DNA of 64,000 bases from Spongospora subterranea f. sp. subterranea (Eukaryota; Endomyxa: Phytomyxea; Phytomyxea; Plasmodiophorida): positions 124,001-188,000 of the forward strand of contig JAUGWO010000142.1 in assembly GCA_049724395.1 (NCBI GenBank), in the 5' to 3' direction. Every line of letters starts with the position of its first letter. Position 1 is the first letter of the stretch. Below are positions 48,380-60,165 of the stretch, piece by piece. The translations under genes and the position numbers were made by a program. A model generated the notes under the pieces. That model made no database searches and was not told the origin of the DNA. It saw only the letters and a list, made by a program, of their open reading frames with translations.

Positions 48380-50962
48380 TCAAAACGGAGGACATAGCGA
48401 TGAGATTTGACAATGTTCGCCGGACGTTCCGCAGCTGCCACGATCGGATTGATCAAGTTATTGAACCAGTTTCAAGGAAAAACAGGAACTTACAATCCAT
48501 CAGCACTGCAGCATTCTCCAGGCTGGCAACTGCCATTGCTATTGTTTGGACCACACAGGCCATCTGTTGCTGTTCGCCATTGCACTACAAATATCAGTTC
48601 AAACAAAGACAAAAAATTAGTCCCTCAGGGCAAACTACATTCTCGATAAAACCCCCGACATAAGCATCAACACTCGGGTAATACTTGGCTTGACGAACGC
48701 CTCCCAAATCGATATATCCCACTGGATCAAATGGAGGGCAAACCGACTCCTCATTACAAAACTCATCACTGTTTCCGCACCTGTCATAGTCATATGTTCA
48801 GGACGATATTCAAGATAAGAATGTTCATGTCAAGATGACCATCCATCCTTGCTGCAGCAGGATTCAACTGGGCAAAATGTTAAACGATTCAAGGGACCAC
48901 AGGAACCGCCAACTGATGTCTCCCCAAGGCACTGATAGTCAGGTTAACATGTTGAACTACTGTTGATTGCACCGAATGGGAAATTACATTGCGGGCCGAT
49001 CCACCAATGCCACTCTAATCCTCCGATTTGGGAGGGCATTGCGATGTAATTCCACAAAACTCGCTCGACGTGGCGCGCCTGTCGAGCTAGATAATCAATA
49101 GACATAAATATGGTTTCACGTCAAGAACATAGGCTCCATAAACACTGCAGCATTCTCCAGGCTGACAACCTTGATTGTTATTGTCTGGACCACATTTCTT
49201 ATCAGGTTGCGGTTCGCCATACACTACAGAGTCCCAACTGAGAACATCAAACCCGAGGTTCCTTTCAATAACACAGTACATTGTCGATAGAGCCCCCGAC
49301 CCAAGCGCCAACGTCATCGAAATATTGAGCGTTCTCCCAACTCAACGTATATCGCTGGGTCGAATGGAGGGCGAACCGACTCCTGATTACAGTGATCAGT
49401 GGTTCCGCACCTGATGTATTGTTTTCAGAACGATTACGTCAACAATGTTGATGATGACAAGTTTACCATCCATCAACGCTGCAGCACAATCCGACTGGGC
49501 AAAATGTTCCATCCCGCATGGGATCACACGTCTTGCCAACTGATGGCTCTCCAAGGCACTAAATTCAAAAGTACCATGTTGAATTCTGATCGATTGAAGA
49601 AGGCGGAAGTTACATTGCGGGCCGATCCACCAACATCACCAATTTTCGCTTTAGGAGGGCATTGCGATGCGATCTCACAGTATTTGCCGGTCGTTCCGCA
49701 GCTGTAAAAGACGGCCAATCATTTGCTGACCATAATAATTTCACTTTAAAGAACTTACAATCCGTCAACACTGCAGCATTCTCCAGGCTGACATCCTTGA
49801 TTGTTACTGGCTGGACCACATTTGTTGTCAGGCTGCGGTTGGGTTTTACACTATACTATCACATTGAGAGCCGTTAACGCCATGTTCAACAAACAAACAC
49901 AATACCTTGTCGCTAGAACCGTCGACACAAGTATCAACAACATCGTAATATAGAGCCGGACGAGCTCCTCCCAACTTGACACATTTCGCTGGGTCGAATG
50001 GAGGGCAAACCGAGTCCTGATTACAGTGGTCATCAGTGGTTCCGCACCTAAATGTTGTTTTCAGAACGGAATTTATGATGAACATCTTCATGTCAATATA
50101 CAATCCGTCTTTGCTGCAGCACGAGCCCACTGGGCAAAATGTCCCATAATGCATTGGACCACATGTGCCACCAACGGATTGCTCTCCAAGGCACTAATAC
50201 CGAGTTACCGCGTTGAATTTCGTTTGAAGACATCAAATGGGAATTACATCGAAGGACGATCCACCAATATCATCGGGTCTCGGTTCAGGAGGGCAGAGCG
50301 ATGCGATTGAACAATAATCTTTTGACGATCCGCAGTTGTCAAGATAAATGGTCATCAATTATTGACGATAATCACTCTTTTCAAGGAAACAGCAACTTAT
50401 AATCGATGGGCACTGCAGCATTGTCCAGGCAGGCAACGACCTTTGTTATTGTTTGGACCACATGTGCCATTCGGTTGCGGTTCACCATTACACTATAGTA
50501 TCAAATTGTTTAGGGATATCAAAACACAAAATGCTTTCTCAGGGAGCATGAGTACATTACCGCTAGAACCCCCGACAAAAGCATCAACAGCATCGAAATA
50601 TTGGGCGTCCCCAGCTCCATTAAACTCAACGTATGGCAGTGTTTGATGACAAATGGGACGACAGGCTCCATCATCCGTTGGGTCTCCAATGCACTAACAT
50701 TCAGGTTGAGTCAAAGGATTCCTGTTGATTACACCCAAATGGGAAATACAGTTACGACCGATCCATCAGCTCTATGAAATTAATCATTGATCGCTTACAA
50801 ATTGGATACGGAGCATGGAACTTACTTGCGAATGGGAATCCGTAGATGAGTATTTGAAAAAATTTGTTTAGACTGCATGAGTCGTGGTACGAAGTTCGTT
50901 GTGAAATTGCCAGATGTGACAATAAGAATCAGGAAAAAAACAAAAATAATCTTGAGCGGCAT
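48380..50962 (-). CDS. Secreted protein with about seven hevein-type (CBM18) chitin-binding domains
   Basis: Starts at ATG 50962 with a signal peptide (MPLKIIFVFFLILIVTSG). The frame then passes through many short exons. Two types of hevein-like half-domain alternate. Type A is CNGEPQPNGTCGPNNNKG followed by PGQCCS or PGECCS. Type B is GTFCPVGSCCSKDG. Each is followed in the next exon by CGTT.DHC or CGTSGEHC, completing the CC..G.CG...C pattern. Linkers repeat too (CIGDPTDDGACRPICHQTLP, YFDAVDAFVGGSS). The last exon reads FCGTSGEHCQISSLCPPF with stop at 48380-48382. Family knowledge: CBM18 binds chitin. The role may be binding the organism's own chitin wall or shielding chitin from host defence (inference). 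An intron splits every hevein domain at the same place. Confidence 0.82.
48480..50450. repeat. Four ~630-base tandem units within the chitin-binding gene
   Basis: The word cactgcagcatt recurs at about 48505, 49142, 49769 and 50412, so the spacing is 637, 627 and 643 bases. A second word, actgggcaaaatgt, recurs at about 48869, 49495 and 50128. Introns and exons are repeated together, so whole multi-exon blocks were duplicated. Confidence 0.85.
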
Positions 50963-52313
50963 ATTGAACTTTGATACAAACTAATACCACCGAAATGAAC
51001 AATGATCCAATAACGAGATTTGGAGAAGGGGTTATAGATGGTGAAAGATGTGGAACTATATATGGCAACAGACATGTCTGGTGAGACCAATGGATGTGGG
51101 GGATATGACAATGGTGGAGATGAACACAGGATATGGGTCAGGACAATATCAGGGACATGGATCGGCTTCGACAACAGCGACAGGATTTCACATTGGTGAA
51201 AAGACGGCCATCAAAGGTGAAGGGATTGCAAAAGACGCTGCTTTTTTTCGAGAACACAAATATCAATGCTTCGCCGACAGCGCAGCGCAAACTGTAATCC
51301 CGGTCTTTATTGCAGAACGTATTCGAGGGGCAGGAAGCCGCTAGCGATGCTGCAGAACAAAATGCCATTGTCAACACGCAGGGCAATCTGCAATCAAACA
51401 GGCGACAGACATCATCTAAGGGATAGATTGCGATTCAATGAGCGAGCAAAGCAATCGACGCGTACACACCCGGCCAAGCCGAGCGATCCAGGCCTGCGAC
51501 ATGGGACACGCTCGGCAAACTCATCAAACATTCCCAATCCTGCTTTGACTGTCGTTCGGTCCACGTCCTGCGTGTCGACAATGACATTGTTTTACAACAA
51601 GGACCAAAATTGCAGTGCGGCAGCGCTGTCGGCAAAAATCGATATTTTGGACATAACCGGGCCGAAAAACGGAGTCCGGAATTGAATGTGTTTCTCACAA
51701 GTTTGATGCCATTGGAAAATCACGTGTTTTTCCATCAAGTACCCGATGTTTTGTTTGATCAGCATTTCACATTGCGCTCACTTTTGCATTGGCCTGGACC
51801 ACGATATAGTGTTATTCGTGCAGTGGTTGACATTGAACCGAATTGAAAACTGTATCAATTGGTGGCGATATCACAGGGAGTTTCTCAGCTTGATCTATGA
51901 GGGTGGCTCTGGCACCCCTTTTTCAATAAATGGTTTACATTGCTGGAACCCCCGCCAGAATTTTGCATTTTCGGAGCATGAACATTCTTTAACTTGGGCC
52001 AACAGCACGAATGTGTTCGGTGAGTTGTTTTGGAATCGTTTGTCCATGCTGGACCTAAATTCGTCCCTGAGAACCAGACCCATCGGCGATTTCGGTACTA
52101 AGAAAGCAAATCGACCGATCTCTCGTGATTGACAAATCGGATGGGTTCCTGATCTCGGTTATGGAGCAAAACGAACGGGTCTGTCGATAAACCTATCATC
52201 ATTCATCATGCACTGAATTGGGTAAATACAGATTACACCCATATTTACTGATATCGAGTAATCCCTGTGTGTATGAAAGGCGATAGCGCCATGGGGGTCT
52301 TTGTCGCTCGACG
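50963..52313. other. Intergenic with unassigned open frames
   Basis: Several frames of 60-140 codons overlap on both strands (for example 51266-51685 plus, 51435-51698 minus, 51895-52083 minus). None shows a known motif or clear splice continuity. The start region of the chitin-binding gene is at the left edge. Confidence 0.4.
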
Positions 52314-53220
52314 TCATCGGAAAAAGTCGTCGTAGCGGATATCGTTCGATCCGATATCGCTACGATCGTGGTCTATATTCAGAGAGACGTTCATCGCCTC
52401 GTCGAATTTCCCAGATCGTGAACCGACGCGTCTGTCCGGGCAGCTAACTCTGCCCGGCAAATCGTCGGTTCCACGGTTGTTCGCAGCTTGTCGTGTTTTA
52501 CCGAATTCATCGGCACTCTTTCCAGATAACCTGAGATCTTTGATGAGCTCTGGCCAAAGTGAATCATCGTCTTCGTCTTCGTTCCTCGTCGTAACATCAG
52601 CGAACTTGGCCATTTCCTGATTTGCTTTATGAATTCTTTCTCCGATTTCCGCTCCGACTTCGTCAACTAATCGGTGAAATCTAGGACTTCATACCTTTTC
52701 AGCATTGGATGCAATGGACGCCTTTTCCACTGAGTTCACCAAACCCAACAGGAGAATGGGAAGATCAATCGAAATAGGATTTTTTGTCCAAATAACTTTG
52801 ATGGAGTTATGACCGTCAAAATCAGTCGTGTGGCGATAGAAATCACATCCCGGCCAAAAATATGCCTTTCATTGCAGCGTCGATAGACAGCAGCTTGAAG
52901 TCCATCGGAAAAACGGATCCAACTTTCCTCAGATGATCACCAAATCGTTCTTGTCACCGCTGCGTCGTGGTTTGAGCCTGCCCCAATTGTCAGTCGACAT
53001 CGTCGTCGTGGCCTCTCAGTTCGGATCTGGTGACGTTGATTGATCTGCCCATTTGATTATCGTGATCGAGATCGTTGCTAGGCCACACTCCCCCATTGAC
53101 AATGGAGTTTGGCCACAGCTTCCTTGTCTCGCCCGTATTTGGGATTCGTCAAAGACTGTTGGCGATGGACAGTCCATCAGGCCGATGTTGGTTGACGACC
53201 GCAAGTTTCACCTCGACCAT
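52314..53220 (-). CDS. Hypothetical multi-exon gene, tentative
   Basis: Minus-strand frames look protein-like in three places: about 53220-53000 (ETRKLWPNSIVNGGVWPSND), about 52860-52690 (IKVIWTKNPISIDLPILLLG, then LVNSVEKASIASNAEK), and 52666-52314 with two competing frames, one acidic (RNEDEDDDSLWPELIKDL) ending at 52314. I could not settle the splicing and do not recognise a family. It may be a decayed gene. Confidence 0.3.
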
Positions 53221-53638
53221 GATTCTTTCGGCCCTGATCTAATTCTGGACACGCTGGGGCTGTGAAAGCAATTGGTCAGATTGGCTCGGGATTCAGTATT
53301 CAACTGAGGATCAGGCGTCGTTCAATACATGTGGCGACACCATGTTGACGATTGTCTTGCAATTTTGCAACACTGTTCAACTTTCTGTTGAAATTTGCAG
53401 TCAATATGAGGGACCTGTTCCAGGTCGACGTTCTCATATGGGAGCTTGATAGTACAAGGGTAGATTTATTGACTAGACTCAGAACGTAGACGCCAGCTCG
53501 GCTTGATGCAATCCACGACCGTGATTCCCATTCCTGAAATCGTTCCTGTCGTCTGGCAATGACATCGTCTGTCACCATCAGCGACACTACCGGGTAGCAG
53601 CATATAATACACACATAAGTGTAATGGCTGCGATGGAA

Positions 53639-55148
53639 TTAACACCGATGTTGTAGACCAACCGCTTTTTCCGTTGCTGAAATGACCTTCAGTCGCTTCC
53701 GCGTCCGCCGACGAGTGAATTGACGGGCGATGCGATTTTTGAACATCTTTTTCATGTAGTTTCGAATACGAACAAGTTGTGGAGGGTTCCGTGGTTCAAG
53801 CTCAAGCTCATGCCGGGCAGGTAGACGATCAACGAGGGCCTTGACTCGCTTCAGGATCTGTGGCCGAACGCGTCGGAGTGGTATTGACAGAAACATCTCA
53901 CGTGCCCGTTTTGGTATAAATAAAGAAGTCTCACGAGCGCGGGCGCTGAAGGAATAAAGGGATTCAACACTGACCAAACTGAGCAGGTTGAGTTTGAGAA
54001 CTTTCAAAATTAGAAGCCCATAGACAGTACGGAGCGGTCGTGGACCTTGTGTGCCATATGCAAATAGCATTGGCATTGAATCAACAGCCTCGTCGAACGA
54101 GGCCTGAGAATGGTCTTTGATAAACGCTTGAAATTTCTTGATCACTGTATCGAACGATGGCAGACCCATGAGCTGCTCATTGACAACCTGGTTACTCAAA
54201 GAACCGTGTCTTTGTACATCAATTTTCTTCGTTCTGTTTGTTGATAATCCCGCAGACCAGGAATCTGAATTCCTTCCGCAACGCCGACATCTTGTTAACG
54301 AAAGCGAATGGACTACATGACTCATCCATGTCATCGTTTTCAGGAAAATTTTTCACAAAAAGAAAGATGTCCATTTCTTTGGAGATTCTGGACAATTCCA
54401 TATTCTCATGATCGAAACCGGAGGGCACTATATTATTGAGCGTCTGCTGAATGTCTGGAAAAAAAAGTTCTTGAAAAACGTCTGTCAAAGCGCTGATGCT
54501 CCCACTTTCTTCAGGAGCGTGATAGGCCAATATGCGATAATATTCGATGAACTTGCCATATTCAAGATCAGATAGGAGTCGAGCAGGTTTGGTTGTTTGA
54601 AGCTGAATCAGTGATGCCTCGATACGATCTGGCTTCTTCAAACTAAATTGGGCCTCAATCTTGCGAAGAAGCTCATATATTTCTTTGTGACCAAGCATCG
54701 CTCCGACATTATGATAAATTGCAAACATCGGAATATATCGAACCTCGATTTTTTCAAGGTCCTCTGGAGTAGAGGCCGATTCGACGCGCTTGAGGATTTC
54801 TGCGAGCAATTCACAGCAAACATTTAAAAGGTCGGGAGAAAATGATCTGCTTGCAGAGCTCGAAGCGACTGTCTTACGATCGTGAGCTTCGGTAACGGAC
54901 AAAAGTTCACTGGTCAAACAAATCTTGAGCGCAAGTGACCGGATATACGAATTCGAATGGAAGCTCAGACGAACGAAGCTCTCGTCATTCGAATAGAAGC
55001 TCTGGCGAACGACGCAATCGTCACATGTTACTGAAGGTTCTGCATCCTTGAATGGAAGAAGACGATCTGGCTCTAGATCTACTGACGTACAGCAGCAAGA
55101 CAGAAGATTAGCCAAAAGCAGAGTATAAAGCACAGGGAAAACCACCAT
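53639..55148 (-). CDS. Secreted protein of unknown function
   Basis: Two exons from ATG 55148, about 485 residues. Residues 1-23 form a signal peptide (MVVFPVLYTLLLANLLSCCC). The body is helical and Leu-rich (LLNVCCELLAEILKRVESA, YGKFIEYYRILAYHAPEE, TDVFQELFFPDIQQTLNN). Exon 1 has a stop at 54219 if read through. A GT-AG intron at 54265-54316 (52 bases) restores a second long frame (SWSAGLSTNRTKK, then FQAFIKDHSQASFDEAVDSM). The C-terminal 110 residues are strongly basic with Arg/Lys clusters (KNRIARQFTRRRTRKRLKVI). No family match, no membrane span after the signal. The basic tail suggests binding of nucleic acid or acidic polymers, or a nuclear-localising secreted effector (inference). Confidence 0.7.
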
Positions 55149-56185
55149 TTGGATAGCACACTGTCTGGCGAAATTCCATCACCAATCCACGCGTTGTTTC
55201 ACGGACATCGCCTTCCGTTTAGCGCAGAAATTCAACCCCGTGAAACTGCGCGCAGGCCCAGGTCTCGCAAACCCTCAAGTTAAAAACCCGGTCATCAACT
55301 TTAGGAAGAATCGACATGAGATTGAAGGTTCGGATTTTTGAACTGCTTCACTGGGTTCGCCATGGGAAACACGATTCAACTACCAGACGATCAAATAATC
55401 ATAACAAATTTTGAAAGCTGAAGCGCGGGATGGACAGTTGAGACCAGACTTGTACTTTCCCTTCTCAAACGCAACCCCAGTCTCTTGAGGGTTTGAAAAA
55501 TTGCTTAGATTGTGACCAACCATCCCATCACCAAATACGTGCGGCCTACTGTATCTTCCAAACTTTGCAAATGTTTCGCCAAAGAGAAACGTCACAAAAC
55601 CTCAGAACTCAGAACGTTCTCGTTCTGGGTTTGGTCCCGGACGATGTGGTGCCAAGTCCAGTACAACGGGAGGTAAGCGGAACGACACCATTCGGTATGC
55701 GGGCATGCTGAGTTTCGCCTCCTGGACCTATGCTCGGTCAAGACTGATTTAAAATGGGACGTGAGTAGGCAATCACAGCAGTCGCAACCGGTACTCTGGC
55801 AAGCCGCGATCCAGCAAGGCCACAAGAACTCGGCTGTTGAGTTTTGGCTCGAGAAGTTACAATCAAGGTCGTCGCAACCGTCTAGGTAGCTGGAGCACGA
55901 TTGGATAAAGATACCTCGGTATCAATCAATTCTAATACATTCCAAATTTGCTGACAAATTTACCGGATTTTGCCCAAGGGGGTGGTGATTCCGGCAATGC
56001 TCAATACATAATGTGTGCCAACTTACTTCAAATTTGTTTAGAGAAGCAAGAGTGCTGAATTCCCTGTGAGTTTTTTACCAGAGAATGGACAGTTGCTCTC
56101 GCCTTGCTCACAAAGAGTTCTTATTGTACCGTTACACGGATGATCACAATTGAGTTCCTACATTGGTGGGGTAATGAAGCTGACG
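55149..56185. other. Intergenic, nothing recognised
   Basis: 5' flank of the secreted-protein gene. Short frames near 55380-55825 lack motifs. Leads into the minisatellite. Confidence 0.5.
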
Positions 56186-56944
56186 GTGCAGTAACAGTGA
56201 ACCAGCCCTTCAAACAGGCACGATGAACTAATGCTACACTATGATACATCGGCGGGGGATGACCGTGCAGTAACAGTGAACCAGCCCTTCAAACAGGCAC
56301 GATGAACTAATGCTACACTATGATACATCGGCGGGGGATGACCGTGCAGTAACAGTGAACCAGCCCTTCAAACAGGCACGATGAACTAATGCTACACTAT
56401 GATACATCGGCGGGGGATGACCGTGCAGTAACAGTGAACCAGCCCTTCAAACAGGCACGATGAACTAATGCTACACTATGATACATCGGCGGGGGATGAC
56501 CGTGCAGTAACAGTGAACCAGCCCTTCAAACAGGCACGATGAACTAATGCTACACTATGATACATCGGCGGGGGATGACCGTGCAGTAACAGTGAACCAG
56601 CCCTTCAAACAGGCACGATGAACTAATGCTACACTATGATACATCGGCGGGGGATGACCGTGCAGTAACAGTGAACCAGCCCTTCAAACAGGCACGATGA
56701 ATTAATGCTACACTATGATACATCGGCGGGGGATGACGGTGCAGTAACAGTGAACCAGCCCTTCAAACAGGCACGATGAACTAATGCTACACTATGATAC
56801 ATCGGCGGGGGATGACCGTGCAGTAACAGTGAACCAGCCCTTCAAACAGGCACGATGAATTAATGCTACACTATGATACATCGGCGGGGGATGACCGTGC
56901 AGTAACAGTGAACCAGCCCTTCAAACAGGCACGATGAACTAATG
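56186..56944. repeat. 79-base minisatellite, nine full units plus a partial one
   Basis: The unit starts gtgcagtaacagtgaaccag and ends tcggcgggggatgacc. Units start at 56186, 56265, 56344, 56423, 56502, 56581, 56660, 56739 and 56818; the tenth, from 56897, is cut at about 48 bases. Units are almost identical: a few differ by c to t in gaactaatg, or by c/g just before the unit start. No long open frame crosses the array. It lies between two minus-strand genes. Confidence 0.98.
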
Positions 56945-57673
56945 GTTAAGTTGTGCCCACTACGTGCCTTCATTTCATGACCAAAGTCCAAAACGATTTA
57001 TTTCTGGCTTAAAATGAACGTTCAGAGTTGTTATTCTGAATGGGTAGGTTTCCCTAACAAGGCTTTTTCTCTCGGGAGCGGTGGCTGGAAAAAAACGTCA
57101 ATCGGTCAACTTGATCTCCTCTTGGGTCCCTCTGCATCAAAGGTTCTGGAATCTCACTCCAGGTCTGCAGCTCATGCACCGAAGCAGAATCTTGTTGTGC
57201 GTTACGACATCCTTTCATTCCCAAACCTAAGACAACTGTCTGGCTCATTCTCCGAAATGGTTGTTTTCAAATGGCCTCATATACTCATCGCCTTCGAGGA
57301 AACCGACTACTTTCCGTGGTGCTCGCTTTGACTGACGCGATGAATTCTATGCAGAAATTTCTAGACTTGCTATTGAGGCAAAGTTATGCAAGACCGATTT
57401 GTCTGATGTTCTGAAAAAGATGGTTTTCTTTAGTTATTTGTATTGGAAAAATGTAGGCCCTTTCGAATGACCTTTTCGTAATAGGCTATCAAATGTATTG
57501 GTTACACATATTTGCCCATGTCAGAACACCTTGAGTTGTAAGGCGCCATAACTTGATATCAGATGGAAGAACCAGTCGATATCGGATTGATGGGACAATG
57601 CACAGTGAAAGTGTCAGATGACGACTTTTGTTTATTGGATTGGTCACATAATAAAGGCTCCGCATGTATAAAG
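56945..57673. other. Intergenic with one unassigned frame
   Basis: A plus-strand frame of 105 codons (57014-57331) has no recognisable motif. The right end is the 3' flank of the lipase gene. Confidence 0.45.
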
Positions 57674-58851
57674 TTATGGCAAATCGACGGCCAAATGCAG
57701 GGGTTGACTCTCGTCCGGAAGCTCATTGATGGAAACTATGCCGTCTTGCAGTAACTCTGCAGGAATCACTTCCACCACAAAATCTGGGCAATAGTCTCCA
57801 TGAAACTTGACGGCTAAATAGAACGCTCTTAAGGTGACACCAATTGATACGCCGGTCATGAAATAGCGGGCGTATCTAATGATGGGCCTTGCAGCTGCAA
57901 CAGGAACTCTAGCTCGAGTCCAGGGGCTCCCCGCCACAAAAAGCAATCCATGGGCAAGACCAGCCATCATGGTGCTCGGATTCAACAACTCAGATGTAGC
58001 AGCTTGAACCCAGGAAACCGCGGAAGATGCAGCTGCGCATCCAACTGCACGAATTGGATCAAGCGGATGGCCAACACAAAACGTCGACGGAACACGGAAA
58101 CTGTATGCTTGTTCAAATAGCTCGTTTCCAATTCTATCGAAAACCCGGTGAGATGAAAGACGACTAATTAACAAATTAAATACCTTGGCGCGCCGAAGGT
58201 GTATACAATAATACGAGAATCGCCAACAAGCAGCTCTGATAGAGTGTAAGCCGCTAAAAAAGCAGTTGCACCGCCCAGAGAATGGCCGGTTACCAACAGT
58301 GTAGAACTGGGCCCAGCACGGTCAATGATGTGCCTTAGCAGCCCAACCTGTAAATGGTTAGCCAATGTTAATACAGACGACATCGACAGGATTACTTCAA
58401 CCAATTGACGAAAATGATTTCTGATTCCACTGTGCACTCGCTCATCACTTCCCAGTGATAATGACGTCTTGACGAAGGTGGCGTTGGTTCTCCAGTTGTC
58501 ACTTGACAAACGTTCAGTACCACGAAACGAGACAACAACTGTATATACATATTCAACAACAAATATTCTCATCTTCATAGTTAACATCATACGCAAACGG
58601 CGAAAATCTCCGTTCGCAATGCGAATCCGCCCAAGAGTGTTTCCAACGAGCGCTAACGAATTGCAACTCCCTCGAAATACGGCGACATCAGTCAAATCTG
58701 AGTCTTCAACCGCAACGTTTTGAATTGGCGCTTCCGAACGGACCCTGACAGTAAACCCGTCTGGAACCGCGGCCTCGATTGCATAAGCGGCGAATGCGTA
58801 ATGGGCTGATAGTTGTGATAAACCTGGATCATGCACGACTGGTGCCTCCAT
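57674..58851 (-). CDS. Class 3 (alpha/beta-hydrolase) lipase
   Basis: Starts at ATG 58851. Exons give YTVVVSFRGTERLSSDNW (the FRGT oxyanion region) and, later, TLLVTGHSLGGATAFLAAY with the nucleophile Ser in GHSLGG. A 50-base intron joins IIVYTFGAPR to IGNELFEQAYSFRVP, as in other class 3 lipases. HPLDPIRAVG probably holds the catalytic Asp, and a His lies further on (VKFHGDYCPDF is a candidate). The end is PLHLAVDLP with stop at 57674. Family knowledge: hydrolyses mono-, di- or triacylglycerols or phospholipids. There is no signal peptide at this start, so it may be cytosolic, unless membrane-bound through the hydrophobic region near the C-terminus. Confidence 0.88.
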
Positions 58852-58874
58852 CCTCCCCCTTCCTTTCCGCCCTA

Positions 58875-59147
58875 ATGGATGATCAGGCCGATCCCTCAGT
58901 GTATCGCAGTTACAGTGTCGAGTCGTCGGATGCGCTCCGGAGTCCGCCTATAGACCTGCCATACCCAGTCACCCCGCTTGTTCCGACTCCCGACAGAGTG
59001 ACTCAACCTCCTTCCTGGTACTCATAATTGACCTAACGACGTGTTGTTTTTTGAAGATTTTGATTGCGAAACTCTTTCAGTTCAATACGTGAAACATCCG
59101 CTGAATTGCAGGCCTATTTGCCCTGCGAACTGGATTTGAAACTTTGA
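58875..59147 (+). CDS. Possible small protein divergent from the lipase
   Basis: ATG 58875 opens a frame that looks coded (DPSVYRSYSVESSDALRSPP, then DLPYPVTPLVPTPDRV). A 63-base GT-AG intron would join it to SIRETSAELQAYLPCELDLK and a stop at 59145-59147, giving about 69 residues. Not recognised. The start lies only 23 bases from the lipase start, so the two would share leader DNA, which makes me cautious. Confidence 0.3.
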
Positions 59148-60165
59148 CAGCGCCAAGTTATTAAACCCTTTTCCAATGTGGTTATTTCCAAAATCGCTGA
59201 GCGAGATGTGTAATCTTCGTTATGCGATTCACAGAAACAGACTTTGCGCTAGGGAAAGTGGGTTAGCCGATCCTCTTTATGCAATCACAAAGCCAACCGT
59301 GGACAGAATTCAGCGTCTCAAAGTACAGTAAGTCTGTTCTTCAAGACATTAAGTCTGACCAACAGGCAGTACATGTGGCAACGGCTATACAATCCAACAT
59401 AACAATATCGGAATTGTAATCTCATTTCGAAAGTCTGATGTCAAACGAGATTTATCGCCACGTGGAAAAGTCTTTGGTACATCTCCCCATTATGCATGGG
59501 CGGACAGATAGGAGCTAAATTGCGTCTTGTGTCACGTTCTGCGACGATGATTCAAAACTCCCCACATTTTGTTCAGACTTACGGCAACTTCTTGAAAATC
59601 GAGTTCTAATTTCATAAGCAGAAAGCGGTTTACAACAAAAACATGTCTGTTAGTAGATGGAAAAAATCATCCAAGTCCTGGAAGGTCTATCGTACCCAGA
59701 GCGTTGTTGAATTTTGGAAAACCTCTGGATCAACTGATAGTGTCTCCTTTGCTTCCGTATTTCTGAGTCGGAACTTGTGCCTTCTCTATCCTCACACCGC
59801 TTCTTCAACGATCATGGAGATCGAGGAAGACAGAAAGGAAATCCAGTAGGAAGCTCAGACCACACAGTTTGAAGACGACCGGAGCATTACGATCAAGTTG
59901 GCGTGCCTGCCTGCCTGGAGGTTCCCAAGTGCCCCGAAGCCGCACCGTGTCATCCGGCAGTCGGTAGGGTGCCCTGTATGGTATCGTTACATAGTTAAGG
60001 TGGACCGGTAGGTTGGCACGTGATTGCACCGGCTGTAGGTTGGCTACCAGGAGGTGGGCAGGTAGAAGAGGACGGTAGATGTCATGAGATGGTGACGGGC
60101 ACACACGGAACGGGGGCCGGCCGCGCCGCCAGTCCGATAACTATCTGCTGCGCAAGCAGCGATTG
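59148..60165. other. Intergenic, nothing recognised
   Basis: No motif-bearing frame. The stretch 59890-60130 is GC-rich with gcctgcctgcctgg-type repeats. Confidence 0.5.

Noticed and set aside
48400-50646. Plus-strand ORFs repeating FSRL and WTT motifs
   Set aside because: They are reverse-strand reads of the tandem hevein exons; the Cys pattern is only sensible on the minus strand.
56186-56944. CRISPR array (regular repeats)
   Set aside because: Units are contiguous 79-base copies without unique spacers, in a eukaryote; it is a minisatellite.
59857-60140. GC-rich stretch as a structured RNA gene
   Set aside because: No recognisable rRNA, snRNA or tRNA features; only simple gcct repeats.
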